A DNA stretch of 64,000 bases from Pantoea sp. Cy-639 (GTDB lineage: Bacteria > Pseudomonadota > Gammaproteobacteria > Pseudomonadales > Pseudomonadaceae). Made by a program: the position numbers and the translations under genes. The notes under the pieces are model-generated. The model was not told the origin of the DNA and did no database searches. It saw only the letters and a program-made list of their open reading frames with translations. This document shows, piece by piece, positions 27,345-37,500 of this stretch. Location: the NCBI RefSeq assembly GCF_011752525.1, contig NZ_VWXI01000001.1, forward strand, positions 372,001 through 436,000. Reading direction: 5' to 3'. Each line of letters starts with the position of its first letter. Position 1 is the first letter of the stretch.

Positions 27345-27445
27345 GACCCCCATGGAGAGACAGGCAGCCGCCTGCGCGCCCTTCGATGGGGGTTGCGCAG
27401 GCATCATCAGCACGAGGCGGTTCAAGGAGGAATGCCATCTCCTGA
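27345..27445 (-). promoter_or_regulatory. fluoride riboswitch with terminator-like expression platform
   Basis: On the minus strand GGAGATGGCATTCCTCC (27426-27442), then TTGAACCGCC, then CTGATGATGCCTGC and CGCAACCCCC match the crcB RNA motif. Immediately after, the aptamer's AACCCCCAT can pair with ATGGGGGTC at 27345-27353, followed by TTT, an alternative stem suited to premature termination without fluoride. The crcB start lies 27 bases further on. Confidence 0.88.
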
Positions 27446-27810
27446 AGGTGGATGCTAGGGGGCGCACACCTGCTTGGCAACATTTCGACGCAAATAACCC
27501 GCGCATCCATTCGTGCGTATCGCTAAAATGCGCGCCTGGCGTGTGCTGCGTGCGCCCGGGAGCCTTCCCGAATACGGAGAACATTCATTTGTTTTCCGTG
27601 AGATCCGTCCATGTTGCACGCATGCCCCCATTTCCCATGGCCAGCTACGTCCCGTGTCCGCACGGCACAACCTGCTGCGCCGCGTCACCCATCCTTCTTC
27701 TCGCCCTTCGCCGCAGTGGCCCGTCGCTTCCGGCGCCATCGTCTTGCCGTGCCCGCCGTACGCCACGCCGCTGCCTGCACGAGCGCGACGTCATGAACGA
27801 GGACTCCCGC
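27446..27810. other. non-coding gap between crcB leader and nhaA
   Basis: About 360 bp lie between the divergent crcB riboswitch and nhaA. The plus frame is open here but composition and lack of ribosome sites argue against coding. It should hold both promoters and a fairly long nhaA leader. No convincing motif was seen. Confidence 0.5.
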
Positions 27811-29013
27811 ATGAATGCCCCACTCTCCCCTGTCCGGCAGCGCTCGCTGCTGCAACGCTTGCTGACCAGCGAAGCCGCTGGCGGCGTGCTGCTGATGCTC
27901 ACCGCCGCACTGGCCATTGTCATCGCCAACAGCCCCTGGGCCGAGGCCTACCAGCACCTGATGCACCTGCAGGTCGGCCCGACCCTGACCGACAAGCTCG
28001 GCCCGATGACCGTGCACATGTGGATCAACGATGGCCTGATGGCGATCTTCTTCCTGCTGGTGGGCCTGGAGATCAAGCGTGAGCTGGTCGATGGCCGCCT
28101 GGCCAGCTGGGAGCAGCGCCGCCTGCCGGCCCTGCCGGCACTGATGGGCATGGCCGTGCCGGCGCTGATCTACCTCGCGGTGTCGTGCGGCGAGCCGGGC
28201 CTGGCCGGCGGCTGGGCGATCCCGGCGGCCACCGACATCGCCTTCGCGGTCGGCGCCCTGGCCCTGCTCGGCCGACATGCGCCGCTGTCGTTGAAGGTGA
28301 TGCTGGTGTCGGTGGCGATCATCGACGACATGGGGGCAGTGGCGATCATCGCAGTGTTCTACACCTCGTCGATCAACCTGCTGGCGCTGGCCGGCGCTGC
28401 CGGTATCGTCGCCCTGTTGCTGGCCTTCAACCGCCTGCGCGTGGTGGCACTGTGGCCCTACCTGCTCGGCGTGGCCGCGCTGTGGTACGTGACCCTGCTG
28501 TCGGGCGTGCACGCCACCATCGCCGGCGTGGTCGGCGCCCTGCTGATCCCCTACAGCGCCGGCGCCGGCAAGCCCCGTGAGGCGAGCCCGCTGCTCAAGC
28601 TCGAACACGGCCTGGCGCCCTGGGTGGCGTTCCTCATCGTGCCGGCCTTCGGCTTCGCCAATGCCGGGGTCTCCTTCGGCAACCTGGGCTGGAGCGATAT
28701 CGTCGCCCCGCTGCCGCTGGCGATTGCCCTCGGCCTGTTGCTGGGCAAGCAGCTCGGCGTGTTCGGCGGCGTGCTGCTGGCGGTGAAGACCGGCCTGGCC
28801 AGCAAACCGCGTGGCGCCAGCTGGCTGCAGATCTATGGCGTGGCGATGCTCTGCGGCATCGGCTTCACCATGAGCCTGTTCATCGGCGAGCTGGCCTTCC
28901 CTGGGCAGCCCGAAAAGATCGACGCGGCCAAGATCGGCATCCTGCTGGGGTCGATATTGTCGGCGGTGATAGCCTGCCTGATCCTGCGCTTCGCACCCAA
29001 GGCGAGCGATTGA
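27811..29013 (+). CDS. nhaA: Na+/H+ antiporter NhaA
   Basis: The protein has 400 residues from ATG 27811 (GAGGA seven bases upstream; another in-frame ATG lies at 27793). It has twelve hydrophobic segments. The paired aspartates of the ion site are in VAIIDDMGAVAII, PAATDIAFAVGAL marks helix IV, and HMWINDGLMAIFFLLVGLEIKRE is the N-terminal signature. It exchanges Na+ for protons at alkaline pH. A hairpin terminator follows. Confidence 0.95.
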   Translation: MNAPLSPVRQRSLLQRLLTSEAAGGVLLMLTAALAIVIANSPWAEAYQHLMHLQVGPTLTDKLGPMTVHMWINDGLMAIFFLLVGLEIKRELVDGRLASWEQRRLPALPALMGMAVPALIYLAVSCGEPGLAGGWAIPAATDIAFAVGALALLGRHAPLSLKVMLVSVAIIDDMGAVAIIAVFYTSSINLLALAGAAGIVALLLAFNRLRVVALWPYLLGVAALWYVTLLSGVHATIAGVVGALLIPYSAGAGKPREASPLLKLEHGLAPWVAFLIVPAFGFANAGVSFGNLGWSDIVAPLPLAIALGLLLGKQLGVFGGVLLAVKTGLASKPRGASWLQIYGVAMLCGIGFTMSLFIGELAFPGQPEKIDAAKIGILLGSILSAVIACLILRFAPKASD

Positions 29014-29024
29014 CCCAGGAGCAC

Positions 29025-29047
29025 GGGGCCGCATCGCGGCCCCTTCT
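29025..29047 (+). terminator. terminator after nhaA
   Basis: GGGGCCGC-ATC-GCGGCCCC is followed by TTCT, twelve bases after the stop. The T-run is short. Confidence 0.65.
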
Positions 29048-29222
29048 GCCAGGCCTGCATCTGGCGGGAGCAGGGAGACAAGAAATGTAATGAAGCGCTT
29101 GATGCTACCCCTGCCACGCGCCTCTAGACTTCAGCCTTCGCCACGTGCTTGCCTGAGCGCGCCTGCCCAAGCACGGACCTCGAACAATCACCCAAGGATG
29201 GATAGCAAAACAAGGTGAATGC

Positions 29223-29411
29223 ATGGCACCCAAGAACAATAATTTGCTGCAGTTCTTCCGCGAGCTGGCTCCAACCCTGAGCAGAGCCTCCCGCCAGCGG
29301 CTCAGCGATGAAGAGTCGAACCTCCTCGAACACTTCCGCGCCCTTCCCGAGAAAGACCGCACTGCAATGCGCTATCTCTGCTCGGCCATTCACCAGATTT
29401 CGACTTCCTGA
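29223..29411 (+). CDS. small helical protein, hypothetical
   Basis: The protein has 62 residues with AAGGTG before the ATG. It is basic and helical ([20 protein letters not shown], then [24 protein letters not shown]), with no signal peptide. I do not recognise the family. A good terminator follows 38 bases after the stop, which supports a real transcription unit. Confidence 0.6.
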   Translation: MAPKNNNLLQFFRELAPTLSRASRQRLSDEESNLLEHFRALPEKDRTAMRYLCSAIHQISTS

Positions 29412-29448
29412 GGGAAAATCCGGTCGCCCAAGAACTCCCAAGCATAAA

Positions 29449-29476
29449 AAAGAGGCCTTTCGGCCTCTTTCTTTTT
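29449..29476 (+). terminator. Rho-independent terminator
   Basis: AAAGAGGCC-TTTC-GGCCTCTTT is followed by CTTTTT, downstream of the 62-residue gene and at the edge of the IS remnant. Confidence 0.9.
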
Positions 29477-29492
29477 GACCCCGGCGACGCGC

Positions 29493-29765
29493 GATTTCCG
29501 TGATATCCGTAACCCATTTTCGTTCCGGCTCCAGGGCGCAGAAGTCGCGCTCCAGCAGGTTTTTCACCCCTGCTGGGCGGCCAATGGTTGTTCGGCCAAG
29601 GCCGCGTTTCTTGCGGCGTGGCCAGCCTTGAATTCGCTCCGCCGCCATCAGGCGAGCAACGCGGTTCAGGCTGACGGTTTCGCCCTCGTCGAGCAGATCC
29701 TCATGCATACGCGGTGTACCGATTACGCCACGGCTGTCCTCATGAATCTCATGAATGCGCCTCAC
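29493..29765 (-). pseudogene. IS3-family OrfB transposase, N-terminal remnant
   Basis: The 91 residues read [38 protein letters not shown] and end at [11 protein letters not shown], the start of the rve domain. What follows in frame is not transposase. The DDE residues are missing. Confidence 0.8.
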
Positions 29766-30012
29766 CAGACGCGCATTCTCTTGAGCACGTGGGCCAGCTC
29801 ACGCTTGAGGCGGGCTAGTTCCTCATCTCGTGGGCTACCTGTTCCGGGAAAGATTTTTTCTGTACCTGGCTGTGCCTCGCGAACCCAGCGATTCAATAGG
29901 CTCGGAGCTACTCCGATTTCTTGAGCGATTTGGCGGCAGCTGGCTTCTGAACGATGGGCCAACTCGACAGCCTCCCGCTTGAACTCGGGACTGTATTTTT
30001 ACGCTTGGACAT
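29762..30012 (-). pseudogene. IS3-family OrfA, frameshifted near its start
   Basis: ATG at 30012 reads MSKRKNTVPS in frame, but adding one A in the A-run gives MSKRKKYSPEFKREAVELAH, which joins the open frame AHRSEASCRQIAQEIGVAPSLLNRWVREAQ and a helix ending [13 protein letters not shown]. So a single-base deletion breaks the HTH protein. Confidence 0.8.
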
Positions 30013-30068
30013 GAACACTCCTTCGGCTCGATCTGAGCTTACTCGAAAGTGTCCGTGTTAACAGGGTA

Positions 30069-30336
30069 GCCCCCCCCCCCGCAGAGAAACCGAATACCTC
30101 GGACGCCGAGGCCCTCACTTTTGTTCACATGTCCACTGTCACTTTTATCAGTTGCCGGAGTGCCGTCAAAGGATGAGAGTAAGTACAAGTTCGCAAGGCA
30201 AAACGCCTAGCCAGATTCACAGTTTCATCAGTATGCCCGCAAAAAGGCAAATATCCCCTGGCACGGTGAGCATGATACATCTCGATCCTGCCACACCGCC
30301 CATTAGCGTTCACTCAAAGATAAACTGGAGTCTCCC
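30069..30336. other. non-coding leader of the RHS locus with a poly-C tract
   Basis: Directly beside the IS end is a run of about eleven C. The rest, up to the ATG at 30337, is AT-richer and has no open gene. It must contain the RHS promoter, but no clear -35/-10 pair was identified. AACTGGAGTCTCCC before the ATG supplies a ribosome site (GGAG). Confidence 0.5.
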
Positions 30337-33300
30337 ATGGGTCGTTTCACAGAAATGTTCAAGTATGGCTATAACAAAAGCGTGATCGAGAAAGCCATGC
30401 TAAAACATGGCGACAACATAAGGATTCAGAAAACTTACAATAACGCTAGTACATACTGGAGTGTGGACGACGAGGGAATTACGGCAGCCCAAGATAGTGA
30501 GCGAAAATACCCTAGACGCTTTGTATTCGACAAAACAGCATTGGGCAGAGCACATACAGAACTTCTACTGGCAATCGATGGCATCGCGACCGAGCGCATC
30601 ACAGTGCATAGCTGCAATCCTAAAGCATACGAGAGATATGAGACCGTCTACAACGACCTGGTAGATGAATTTATAGAAGCGGGCGCAATTGAAAAATCAA
30701 TTACAGATATACCGGCGCTCTCCAACAGCCATATTCCGGTACTTATTGAACTCAAGGAACCGGCCGAGCTCCACCAGGACACCAACAGCCATATTCCGGC
30801 ACTTATTGAACTCAAGGAGCCGGCCGAATTCTACCAGGACACCGGAACCCATGACTATACCAGACCTGACCATCCACTCCCGGCCGAGCTTGGAAATTAC
30901 AGTATCGTCGGCTACATGAGAGATATCAGTCCTTCCCTAGCGTATGTACAACATCTCAGTGTATCAACAGACGAGGCGTTCAGAGAAATCAAAAATGAAT
31001 TCGCAAAAAAACACAGGCTGCTGAATTACTTCAAAGCGCCAGACGACGTTACAGCCATTACCGTGAAAGATATTCGCACGATCTATTCGCTGGAAAACAT
31101 TGAGCTATTCAAACCAGCAATAGAAGCACGTAAAGCTGAAGCACGGGCACGTGATACCTTGGCAGCTGCACGTGATCAGCCTGACTCTGCCCCCACTGAC
31201 GTAACTGCCTTTGTTCCCACCCCGTTTAATGACGCCCTGCCCTGCATGGTCGGTTTTGCAGAAGAACGAATTGGCATTCCAAGATGTGAGTGGACTTCGC
31301 CTTGCTACTTGTTGGCTGACAGAGATCTTGCATTGAACGAGGTCATACGTGTGTGGGCGGTTGGTAAGGATGACGGGCGCATATTGAAAATGGTTGCATT
31401 GACAGCCACAGCGGCCAACCGCACCAAAGATAAATGGCCGGCAGCCCTTGTTACAGCGATCCGTGACGATGACACGCTGGTCGACGATTCCAAATTACTT
31501 CATGGGGGCGTCATCAAGGGCACCACTTTCGAAGTAGGCACAGCGAGCTACTCCACGGCGGATTGCATCGCCGCGTCTTCCCGTGAGGATTACAACCGTC
31601 TATGGGTGTTTTCCACTCATGCGAGGCTATTTACCAATGCACCGTTCGCCGCTAATCAGGTGATGGCACACAATTTGGCGAGCGTCGATTTCCAAGCGGC
31701 ACACCGCATGTGCGTTCAAGTACGTGACCGCATCAGTCAGGGTTTACTGGAATCAATTGTGGTTACCTTCGAGGCCGGTACTACTTCAACTGCTCGGGCC
31801 AGAGCGCTGTGCGAAGCGGTGATGCACAACAGTCAGATACTGCGGGCCGGCGTGCTGGAGGATAACGGTATCAGTATCACCCTGAACGATCAGGGGAACT
31901 CCCTGTGGATGCCACAGCTTTCGGATTTGTCGGTAACCGTAGATCCTGCGCCATGGGTAGTCCATGACAACTTCGCCGCATCGCGAGCACTCGCGGCGGA
32001 TGAAGAATTGCGGATCCACATACATGATGATGTCACAGGCATGCAACTGACGGGTTCGCCGTTTATCTTCACGGCTGGCGCTGAAGAGCTTGATCAGTGC
32101 AAATGGCCGGTAGCCTTGGCCGAAAGACTGCAAGCATCACTGTTGGGCGACTATCTTGCCTTGGAGCTTGGGAAAGATAATGGCGCCTCCTCCGGGCAGT
32201 GGAAGTGTGCGGGGGTTCCATTGCGCATCTTGATGAGCGCGCCCCTCGAGGAAAGTAATGATCGGGTGCCGATGCTATCTCAAGATAGCCAACCTGATCA
32301 GCCCATTACAATTAACGAGCGGCTACTCCAGCTAGCAAGTTCAAAGAAAGAGTTCGACGCTGACGCTTTGAAGGCTGGATACTATACAAAGCCGGAAGTA
32401 TTTACAGACTGGGGAATTACAGCAGCGCGCGACAGGCACTGGGAAGTCATTACGATTGAAGTGACGCTGCAAGATAATCGCACAGGGTATATTTGTTATC
32501 GATCGCAATTGAAATTCAAAGTGGGATACACCAATACATTCCAAGCGTTCACCCAAGCATTGATAAACGGCATGCGAAACAGTGGCCTTCCCGACGTGAC
32601 CCTTGGAGATCACCCTTCACCTAGTAATGATGCTGAGAGCCCGGAGAAGACGATTACTTTGTGGCTACCTAAGAAACTTGGCATGACGGGCACCTTATGT
32701 TTACAGCCCCCCACAAAACTGACGAAATCGACTGGCAACTTTTTTCTGAATTTCACACATACCATCACACCCACCACAACATACTCTGAAAGTCCTTTTG
32801 ATTACGAGAATTATCGAGACATCCATTACAGCGACTATCGCCTTGAAGGCATGAACATCAAGAGCCAAGACCTCTTAGCTCTAACCAAAGACAATATGCG
32901 CTACCCTAACTTGGTATCCGGCGGTACCGCGATATTATCTAACCGGTTGCTACAGTTAAATCTTGAACGGGAAGCGATAAGCGCAGGTGTACGCTTCACA
33001 ACTATTGAAGCGCTAGCGGGAAGGGATACTTTATTTCTTTCATCCGCCTCCCACTCATCACCCTTAGCATCAGTGGGTGTAATCGGTGCCTACTTCACTA
33101 CTGAATCCCCTTGGCATCGACCTTTTAAACGCGACCTGAAGACGCCACCAGACCACATAGCATCATTCAGTCCCGACAATACGCTTTGTGCCGACCGCTG
33201 CATGACCTTAGGAGCGCATGTCTACGATACAGGGGGCGCTCGGGACAATGGTGTAGACGAGAACACCGGCCTGTTCCATGCCCACTACCCACTCGCCACA

Positions 33301-34542
33301 CTGAGGGGACTTGAGGGTAAAGGTCCCGAGCTGGACCTGACCCTGCACTATTCCGCAGTACGCGCCAATGAAGGGGCACTGGGTGACGGCTGGGCTTTTC
33401 GCTTCTCCTACTTCGACAATCGGCGCCGGGTATTGACGTTAAGCAGCGGCCACACGTTGACCTTGACCAAGGCACAAATGAAGTCACTGAGTGCCGACAA
33501 GACTAAATTCCTTGATCAGGACGGCTACCGTATAACGGCTGTCGAAGGTGACGAGCACGCATGGACCGCCCTGACTGTGCAGATGCCAGCAGGCTCCGAC
33601 GCACGTCAGGAGGTGCTTCAGGTACCTGCAACCCATGACGGAAAAGAAGCGAGTGAAGCGTTCAAGACAAGTTATAAGAAAAAATTGCAGACGATCATCG
33701 CTAACCTGACGCAATGGATCGACAAGGAAAAGATTACAAACGATCAGATTGCAAACCTGAAAAAACAGCGCGAAACCTGGAAAGCGGAATTAGCGGAGAT
33801 TGACCGCAAAGGCCTGGTGTTAGTGACATCGAGTATCCGCTCGCCACAAGGCGGGGAACTCAAGCTGGCATGGCAGGGCATTGAAGGGCATATCCGGCTG
33901 GACAGCATCACAGACGCTAGCACGGTACTGCTACGGGCCAATCATGGTTCCATAGCCCTGCAGGGCTCGTCGCAAAGCACATTCACTGTTTGGCCTGACA
34001 CTCCTGAAGGCTACGAGGTAACACTGGACATCCGAAACTGCTTGCTGGAATCGATCAAGCGTCATCGTATCGGGCAGAAAAAAATACCAGAGCGCTATGT
34101 GCGCTTCGATTATGACCAGGACCCAGCGTTGGATCGAGTGCTTACCAGCATTGCTGAAGAAGATGGTTCGCTGGAAGTAGTGAGATACCAGTCTCGGGGG
34201 GAGTTGGCCCCACGTGTCGTAACGCACACGTTAGTTCCGGGCGCCGAACAACAATGCATCTCCCATCACTATGAATGGGAAGGCAAGTACGTAATCGAGC
34301 AGTTAAATAAACGGCAGCTGGTCAGTGTCGGAAAAGACGCTGGGCCTTTCGTCCTGACCACGTGGACCTTTAATGACGGAGTGCGAGTGGTGGATTCGAT
34401 AATGGAAGAGCAGCCTGGCTCACGCCGCCGTACGACGCGTTTCACTTATCCAGCAACTGCCTCCGCGAATGATTACAAGTACTTGATACTGTCACGCCCC
34501 ATCAGAACCGAAGTCACCTCCGAATCCCTTACCTCTAATTAA
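30337..34542 (+). CDS. large RHS/TccB-C-like shell protein, first half
   Basis: The protein has 1401 residues without a signal peptide. Residues 1-900 are not recognised beyond beta-rich, low-similarity sequence; two adjacent 20-residue copies (SHIPVLIELKEPAELHQDT and SHIPALIELKEPAEFYQDT) occur at about 129-168. From about 950 the sequence is RHS-type: GVDENTGLFHAHYPLATLRG, LTLHYSAVRANEGALGDGWAF and RRVLTLSSGHTLTL. A coiled coil lies at about 1110-1160. No SpvB domain and no TcA partner are seen. The next gene starts 17 bp on and continues the RHS part, so the two should form one shell. GC is low for the replicon. Confidence 0.7.
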   Translation: MGRFTEMFKYGYNKSVIEKAMLKHGDNIRIQKTYNNASTYWSVDDEGITAAQDSERKYPRRFVFDKTALGRAHTELLLAIDGIATERITVHSCNPKAYERYETVYNDLVDEFIEAGAIEKSITDIPALSNSHIPVLIELKEPAELHQDTNSHIPALIELKEPAEFYQDTGTHDYTRPDHPLPAELGNYSIVGYMRDISPSLAYVQHLSVSTDEAFREIKNEFAKKHRLLNYFKAPDDVTAITVKDIRTIYSLENIELFKPAIEARKAEARARDTLAAARDQPDSAPTDVTAFVPTPFNDALPCMVGFAEERIGIPRCEWTSPCYLLADRDLALNEVIRVWAVGKDDGRILKMVALTATAANRTKDKWPAALVTAIRDDDTLVDDSKLLHGGVIKGTTFEVGTASYSTADCIAASSREDYNRLWVFSTHARLFTNAPFAANQVMAHNLASVDFQAAHRMCVQVRDRISQGLLESIVVTFEAGTTSTARARALCEAVMHNSQILRAGVLEDNGISITLNDQGNSLWMPQLSDLSVTVDPAPWVVHDNFAASRALAADEELRIHIHDDVTGMQLTGSPFIFTAGAEELDQCKWPVALAERLQASLLGDYLALELGKDNGASSGQWKCAGVPLRILMSAPLEESNDRVPMLSQDSQPDQPITINERLLQLASSKKEFDADALKAGYYTKPEVFTDWGITAARDRHWEVITIEVTLQDNRTGYICYRSQLKFKVGYTNTFQAFTQALINGMRNSGLPDVTLGDHPSPSNDAESPEKTITLWLPKKLGMTGTLCLQPPTKLTKSTGNFFLNFTHTITPTTTYSESPFDYENYRDIHYSDYRLEGMNIKSQDLLALTKDNMRYPNLVSGGTAILSNRLLQLNLEREAISAGVRFTTIEALAGRDTLFLSSASHSSPLASVGVIGAYFTTESPWHRPFKRDLKTPPDHIASFSPDNTLCADRCMTLGAHVYDTGGARDNGVDENTGLFHAHYPLATLRGLEGKGPELDLTLHYSAVRANEGALGDGWAFRFSYFDNRRRVLTLSSGHTLTLTKAQMKSLSADKTKFLDQDGYRITAVEGDEHAWTALTVQMPAGSDARQEVLQVPATHDGKEASEAFKTSYKKKLQTIIANLTQWIDKEKITNDQIANLKKQRETWKAELAEIDRKGLVLVTSSIRSPQGGELKLAWQGIEGHIRLDSITDASTVLLRANHGSIALQGSSQSTFTVWPDTPEGYEVTLDIRNCLLESIKRHRIGQKKIPERYVRFDYDQDPALDRVLTSIAEEDGSLEVVRYQSRGELAPRVVTHTLVPGAEQQCISHHYEWEGKYVIEQLNKRQLVSVGKDAGPFVLTTWTFNDGVRVVDSIMEEQPGSRRRTTRFTYPATASANDYKYLILSRPIRTEVTSESLTSN
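30721..30840 (+). repeat. 60-bp tandem duplication within the first RHS gene
   Basis: Units 30721-30780 and 30781-30840 differ at only a few positions. They encode two copies of a 20-residue segment, (N)SHIP(V/A)LIELKEPAE. Frame is kept. Confidence 0.9.
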
Positions 34543-34559
34543 ACCGCAGAGAACGCGCC

Positions 34560-37500
34560 ATGACCGACAATGCCAAAGCACAGTCATCGAATGCCTCGCA
34601 GGTCGAAAGCACCTCGGCTGTTTATGACGAACGCGCTCTACCGACCTCGACCGTTACCAGCGATGGGCAGACGACTTGCATGCGTTACTACACCGAAGCG
34701 GATAGTTCGGCTAGCAATCGCGACAATCAGTTGCCCGTGATCAGTTCGCTGATCAGCGGCCTTAAACTTGCTGATGGAACACCGCTGGCGGCCGCAGCTG
34801 CGCTGGGGTGCCCGAAGATCATCGACCCACGCCAACCGCCGTTGATGGCCCGCCTGGAGTACCTGGCGTTCGATGGCACATCCACTTCGGCGGCGACCCT
34901 TACGCTCTGTGGCTATGCCCACGCAACCAAGGACGCACAGGGCCGGTTGATACCTGACACAGTGCTGGTGCTGGAGGGTGTCACGGTTGAAAGTATCGAG
35001 CCTCAGGCGAAGGATTGGGCGGTGTCGCTTGCCCAATCCTGGAGTGGCATCAAAGTTACGCTGATCCAGAGTCAAGCCAATACGGTCAGCGGAGCATTGC
35101 GAAGCATCACCCGGACAGCGACGACCTGGTACAAGGACAACACCGCTTGCAGCACTCAGAAAGTCACGGAAACCACTTATCCTGGAATACAGCCTAATAC
35201 CTGGAAGGTCATCACCACGGCAACCTTGATCGCAGGCGGCGACGCCGTTCTCAGCCAGCAGATCCAGTCGTCGTTCAGTGGTCGGCTGCTGCGCGAGTCA
35301 CACCAGGATGGTGAGGGTAAGCCTGTGCGTTTCTCCTGCCATAACTACGATACACGGGGCCGAGGAACACACAGTGTGACGTATCCGTACGATCAAGGTG
35401 CGTTCGATTCAGGAAATGTCAACCGGCTCAGGCATATCGAGGAACACCTCATTACCCGCTCAGAAACGGGTTCAGGCACCTGGCTGACGACCCTAAGCTT
35501 GAATAGCCGCCGGCAGCGCACCCTGTACGATGGCATGCAACGCGCAATCAGACGCGAAATGCAACGTGAGGCGAGTGACACCAGCGAGTTCGTTCTGCTG
35601 GAGGAAAGCACTTGGGAGCGGGGCGAGGCTCCTGTAAAGATCAAGGCTTACGATTTCCTGCCAGGCGGCCTTTGCACCCACAATGACAGGGAGCTCCAGG
35701 CACCCTCGCAACCGCGCCAGCATTTCTGGCAGGTGTATGCCGACCCTGTCGTTGAGAAGAACGCGAAGAATGAGCAGACACTCACCCACCAGTCGGTGCT
35801 AGGGCTCTTGCATGGCGGTGTCCAGCACAGCCTTCAGCAGCAGCAGGTGAACCATGCGGCAGGGTCCGTGACGTTGTCGTCTGCTGTGTGGAGCGGGCAT
35901 GACAGCAGCAATGAGGCCAAGGCGCTGAGAACCGTGGAGATCATTGATGCCCGTGGGCGCAATGTTACGCTCACGCAGCATATACCGATGGAGGATGAAA
36001 CGGTCAAGTCTCGGGAGTGGACCACGACCTGGGATGACTTGAACCGCCCGCTTTCGCGAACCCAGCCCGACGAGTCGGTAGTCACCTGGAGTTACCAGGG
36101 AATGAGCTCAGTACCGACAAGCGTCAGTATCAGGGCCAAGGGCAAGGAAAGCCAGGTGCTCGGCACCCAGACATTGCGGGGCGGCGGGAACCAGGGGGAC
36201 AGCGTGACGGGCCTGGTCGTCGACGGAAAAAATGGGTTGGCTTACAGTAAGCAAGACGGAAGAATCACCGGGCCAGACGGCAAGAAACTCTACAGCAAAG
36301 AAACTGACAACAGAGTGGAGTGGTATGTAGAGGGCAAGGACGATAGTGCGGGTACGCTGCTGGCATCGTTTGAATATAACAGGCTGTCACAGTCTCTCAA
36401 ATCCGAACGCCCGGCGCAGGGGGCCCAGCAGAGCAAAGTCACCAGTGAGGCCTTGACCCCGCTGCTGCTGGGAGGCTGGCACTTCGACCGCACTGTGCAT
36501 GCCCAGCGGCAGCGGCAGGAAGCGTTGGTTTCTTTGCGCGGCCAGCTTCAGCGAGCGAAACATGCCAATGGCGTGACCAGTCGAGCTTGGAGTGGTCCGC
36601 AGGGGCAATGTAATCGCGTTGTCCGCGGCTCGCTTGAGTATTGGTATGAATACACAGCTTTGGGCCAATGCGAGCGGATGAGTGTACGTGACCTGAAAAC
36701 AGGCAGAAACATGGCGGTGTCCTACACGTACGACAAGTTGGGTAATGAAGTTGAAAGGCAGTATAGGCTCGATGATCAGACCAAAGCACGGTATGTGCAG
36801 ACATGGTCATCAATTGGCCAATTGCTGAGCAAAGCCCTGTTCCGCGATGGCCAATCCACGCCGGCTCGTACCGAGACATTTGTTTACTACACCAGTGTGA
36901 GCGGTACGCGTGATGAACTGCAAAAATGGACAGTCGAGGCTACCCCCGGTAATGAGATCAAGGACATTGAGGGGCAGCCAATCAAGGAACAGCGCTATAA
37001 GTACGATGTACTGGGCAACCTTACGGAATGCAGTACCACCCGCAAGAATGGTGATTTGGAGCTAGTGACCTATGCCTATGACAAAGATCATCCCACTCGT
37101 CGCACTCGGCAAAGTACCCAGCTGACGCCACACGGAGGTCAGGCGGGCACGGTTCGATCATTGAGTTACACCTACGATTCCCATGGTCAACTGACGTTCA
37201 ACGAACGCGAGCAAACCCTTGCGTATTCGGACACCGGCAGGCTGCGCTCGGTCACCGGAAAGGATCAGGCCACGCCTTCAACCTATTACGAGTACGACGA
37301 GAACGACTGCTTAGTCAGCCAATGGATAGCCGCGGACAAGCAACGTCGTGTTCTTGCTTACGCGGGTGATGTGCTCTGTGGTGAAACCTGGCTCGACAAA
37401 GAGGGGAATGTTATCCGCACCCTGGCCTTGGATGAGCACGCTGGCCTGGTGAGCGAAAACCGCCAGGGAGCGGCAGAGACACAGCTGTTCATTCTTGGCG

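Larger units (their letters stand above)
29490..30068 (-). mobile_element. degenerate IS3-family insertion sequence, 3' part deleted
   Basis: On the minus strand there is a terminal region beginning about 30068 (CTACCCTGTTAACACGGACA), then a frameshifted orfA, then the first 91 codons of orfB ending at the terminator near 29490. The catalytic DDE core and the far end are gone, so it cannot move. It marks the left side of the low-GC RHS island. Confidence 0.8.

Noticed and set aside
26078..27445. 455-codon plus frame over lysE, the scar and crcB
   Set aside because: Only the part 26444-26680 is protein-like (DUF3885). The rest is antisense to lysE, the NUDIX fragment and crcB.
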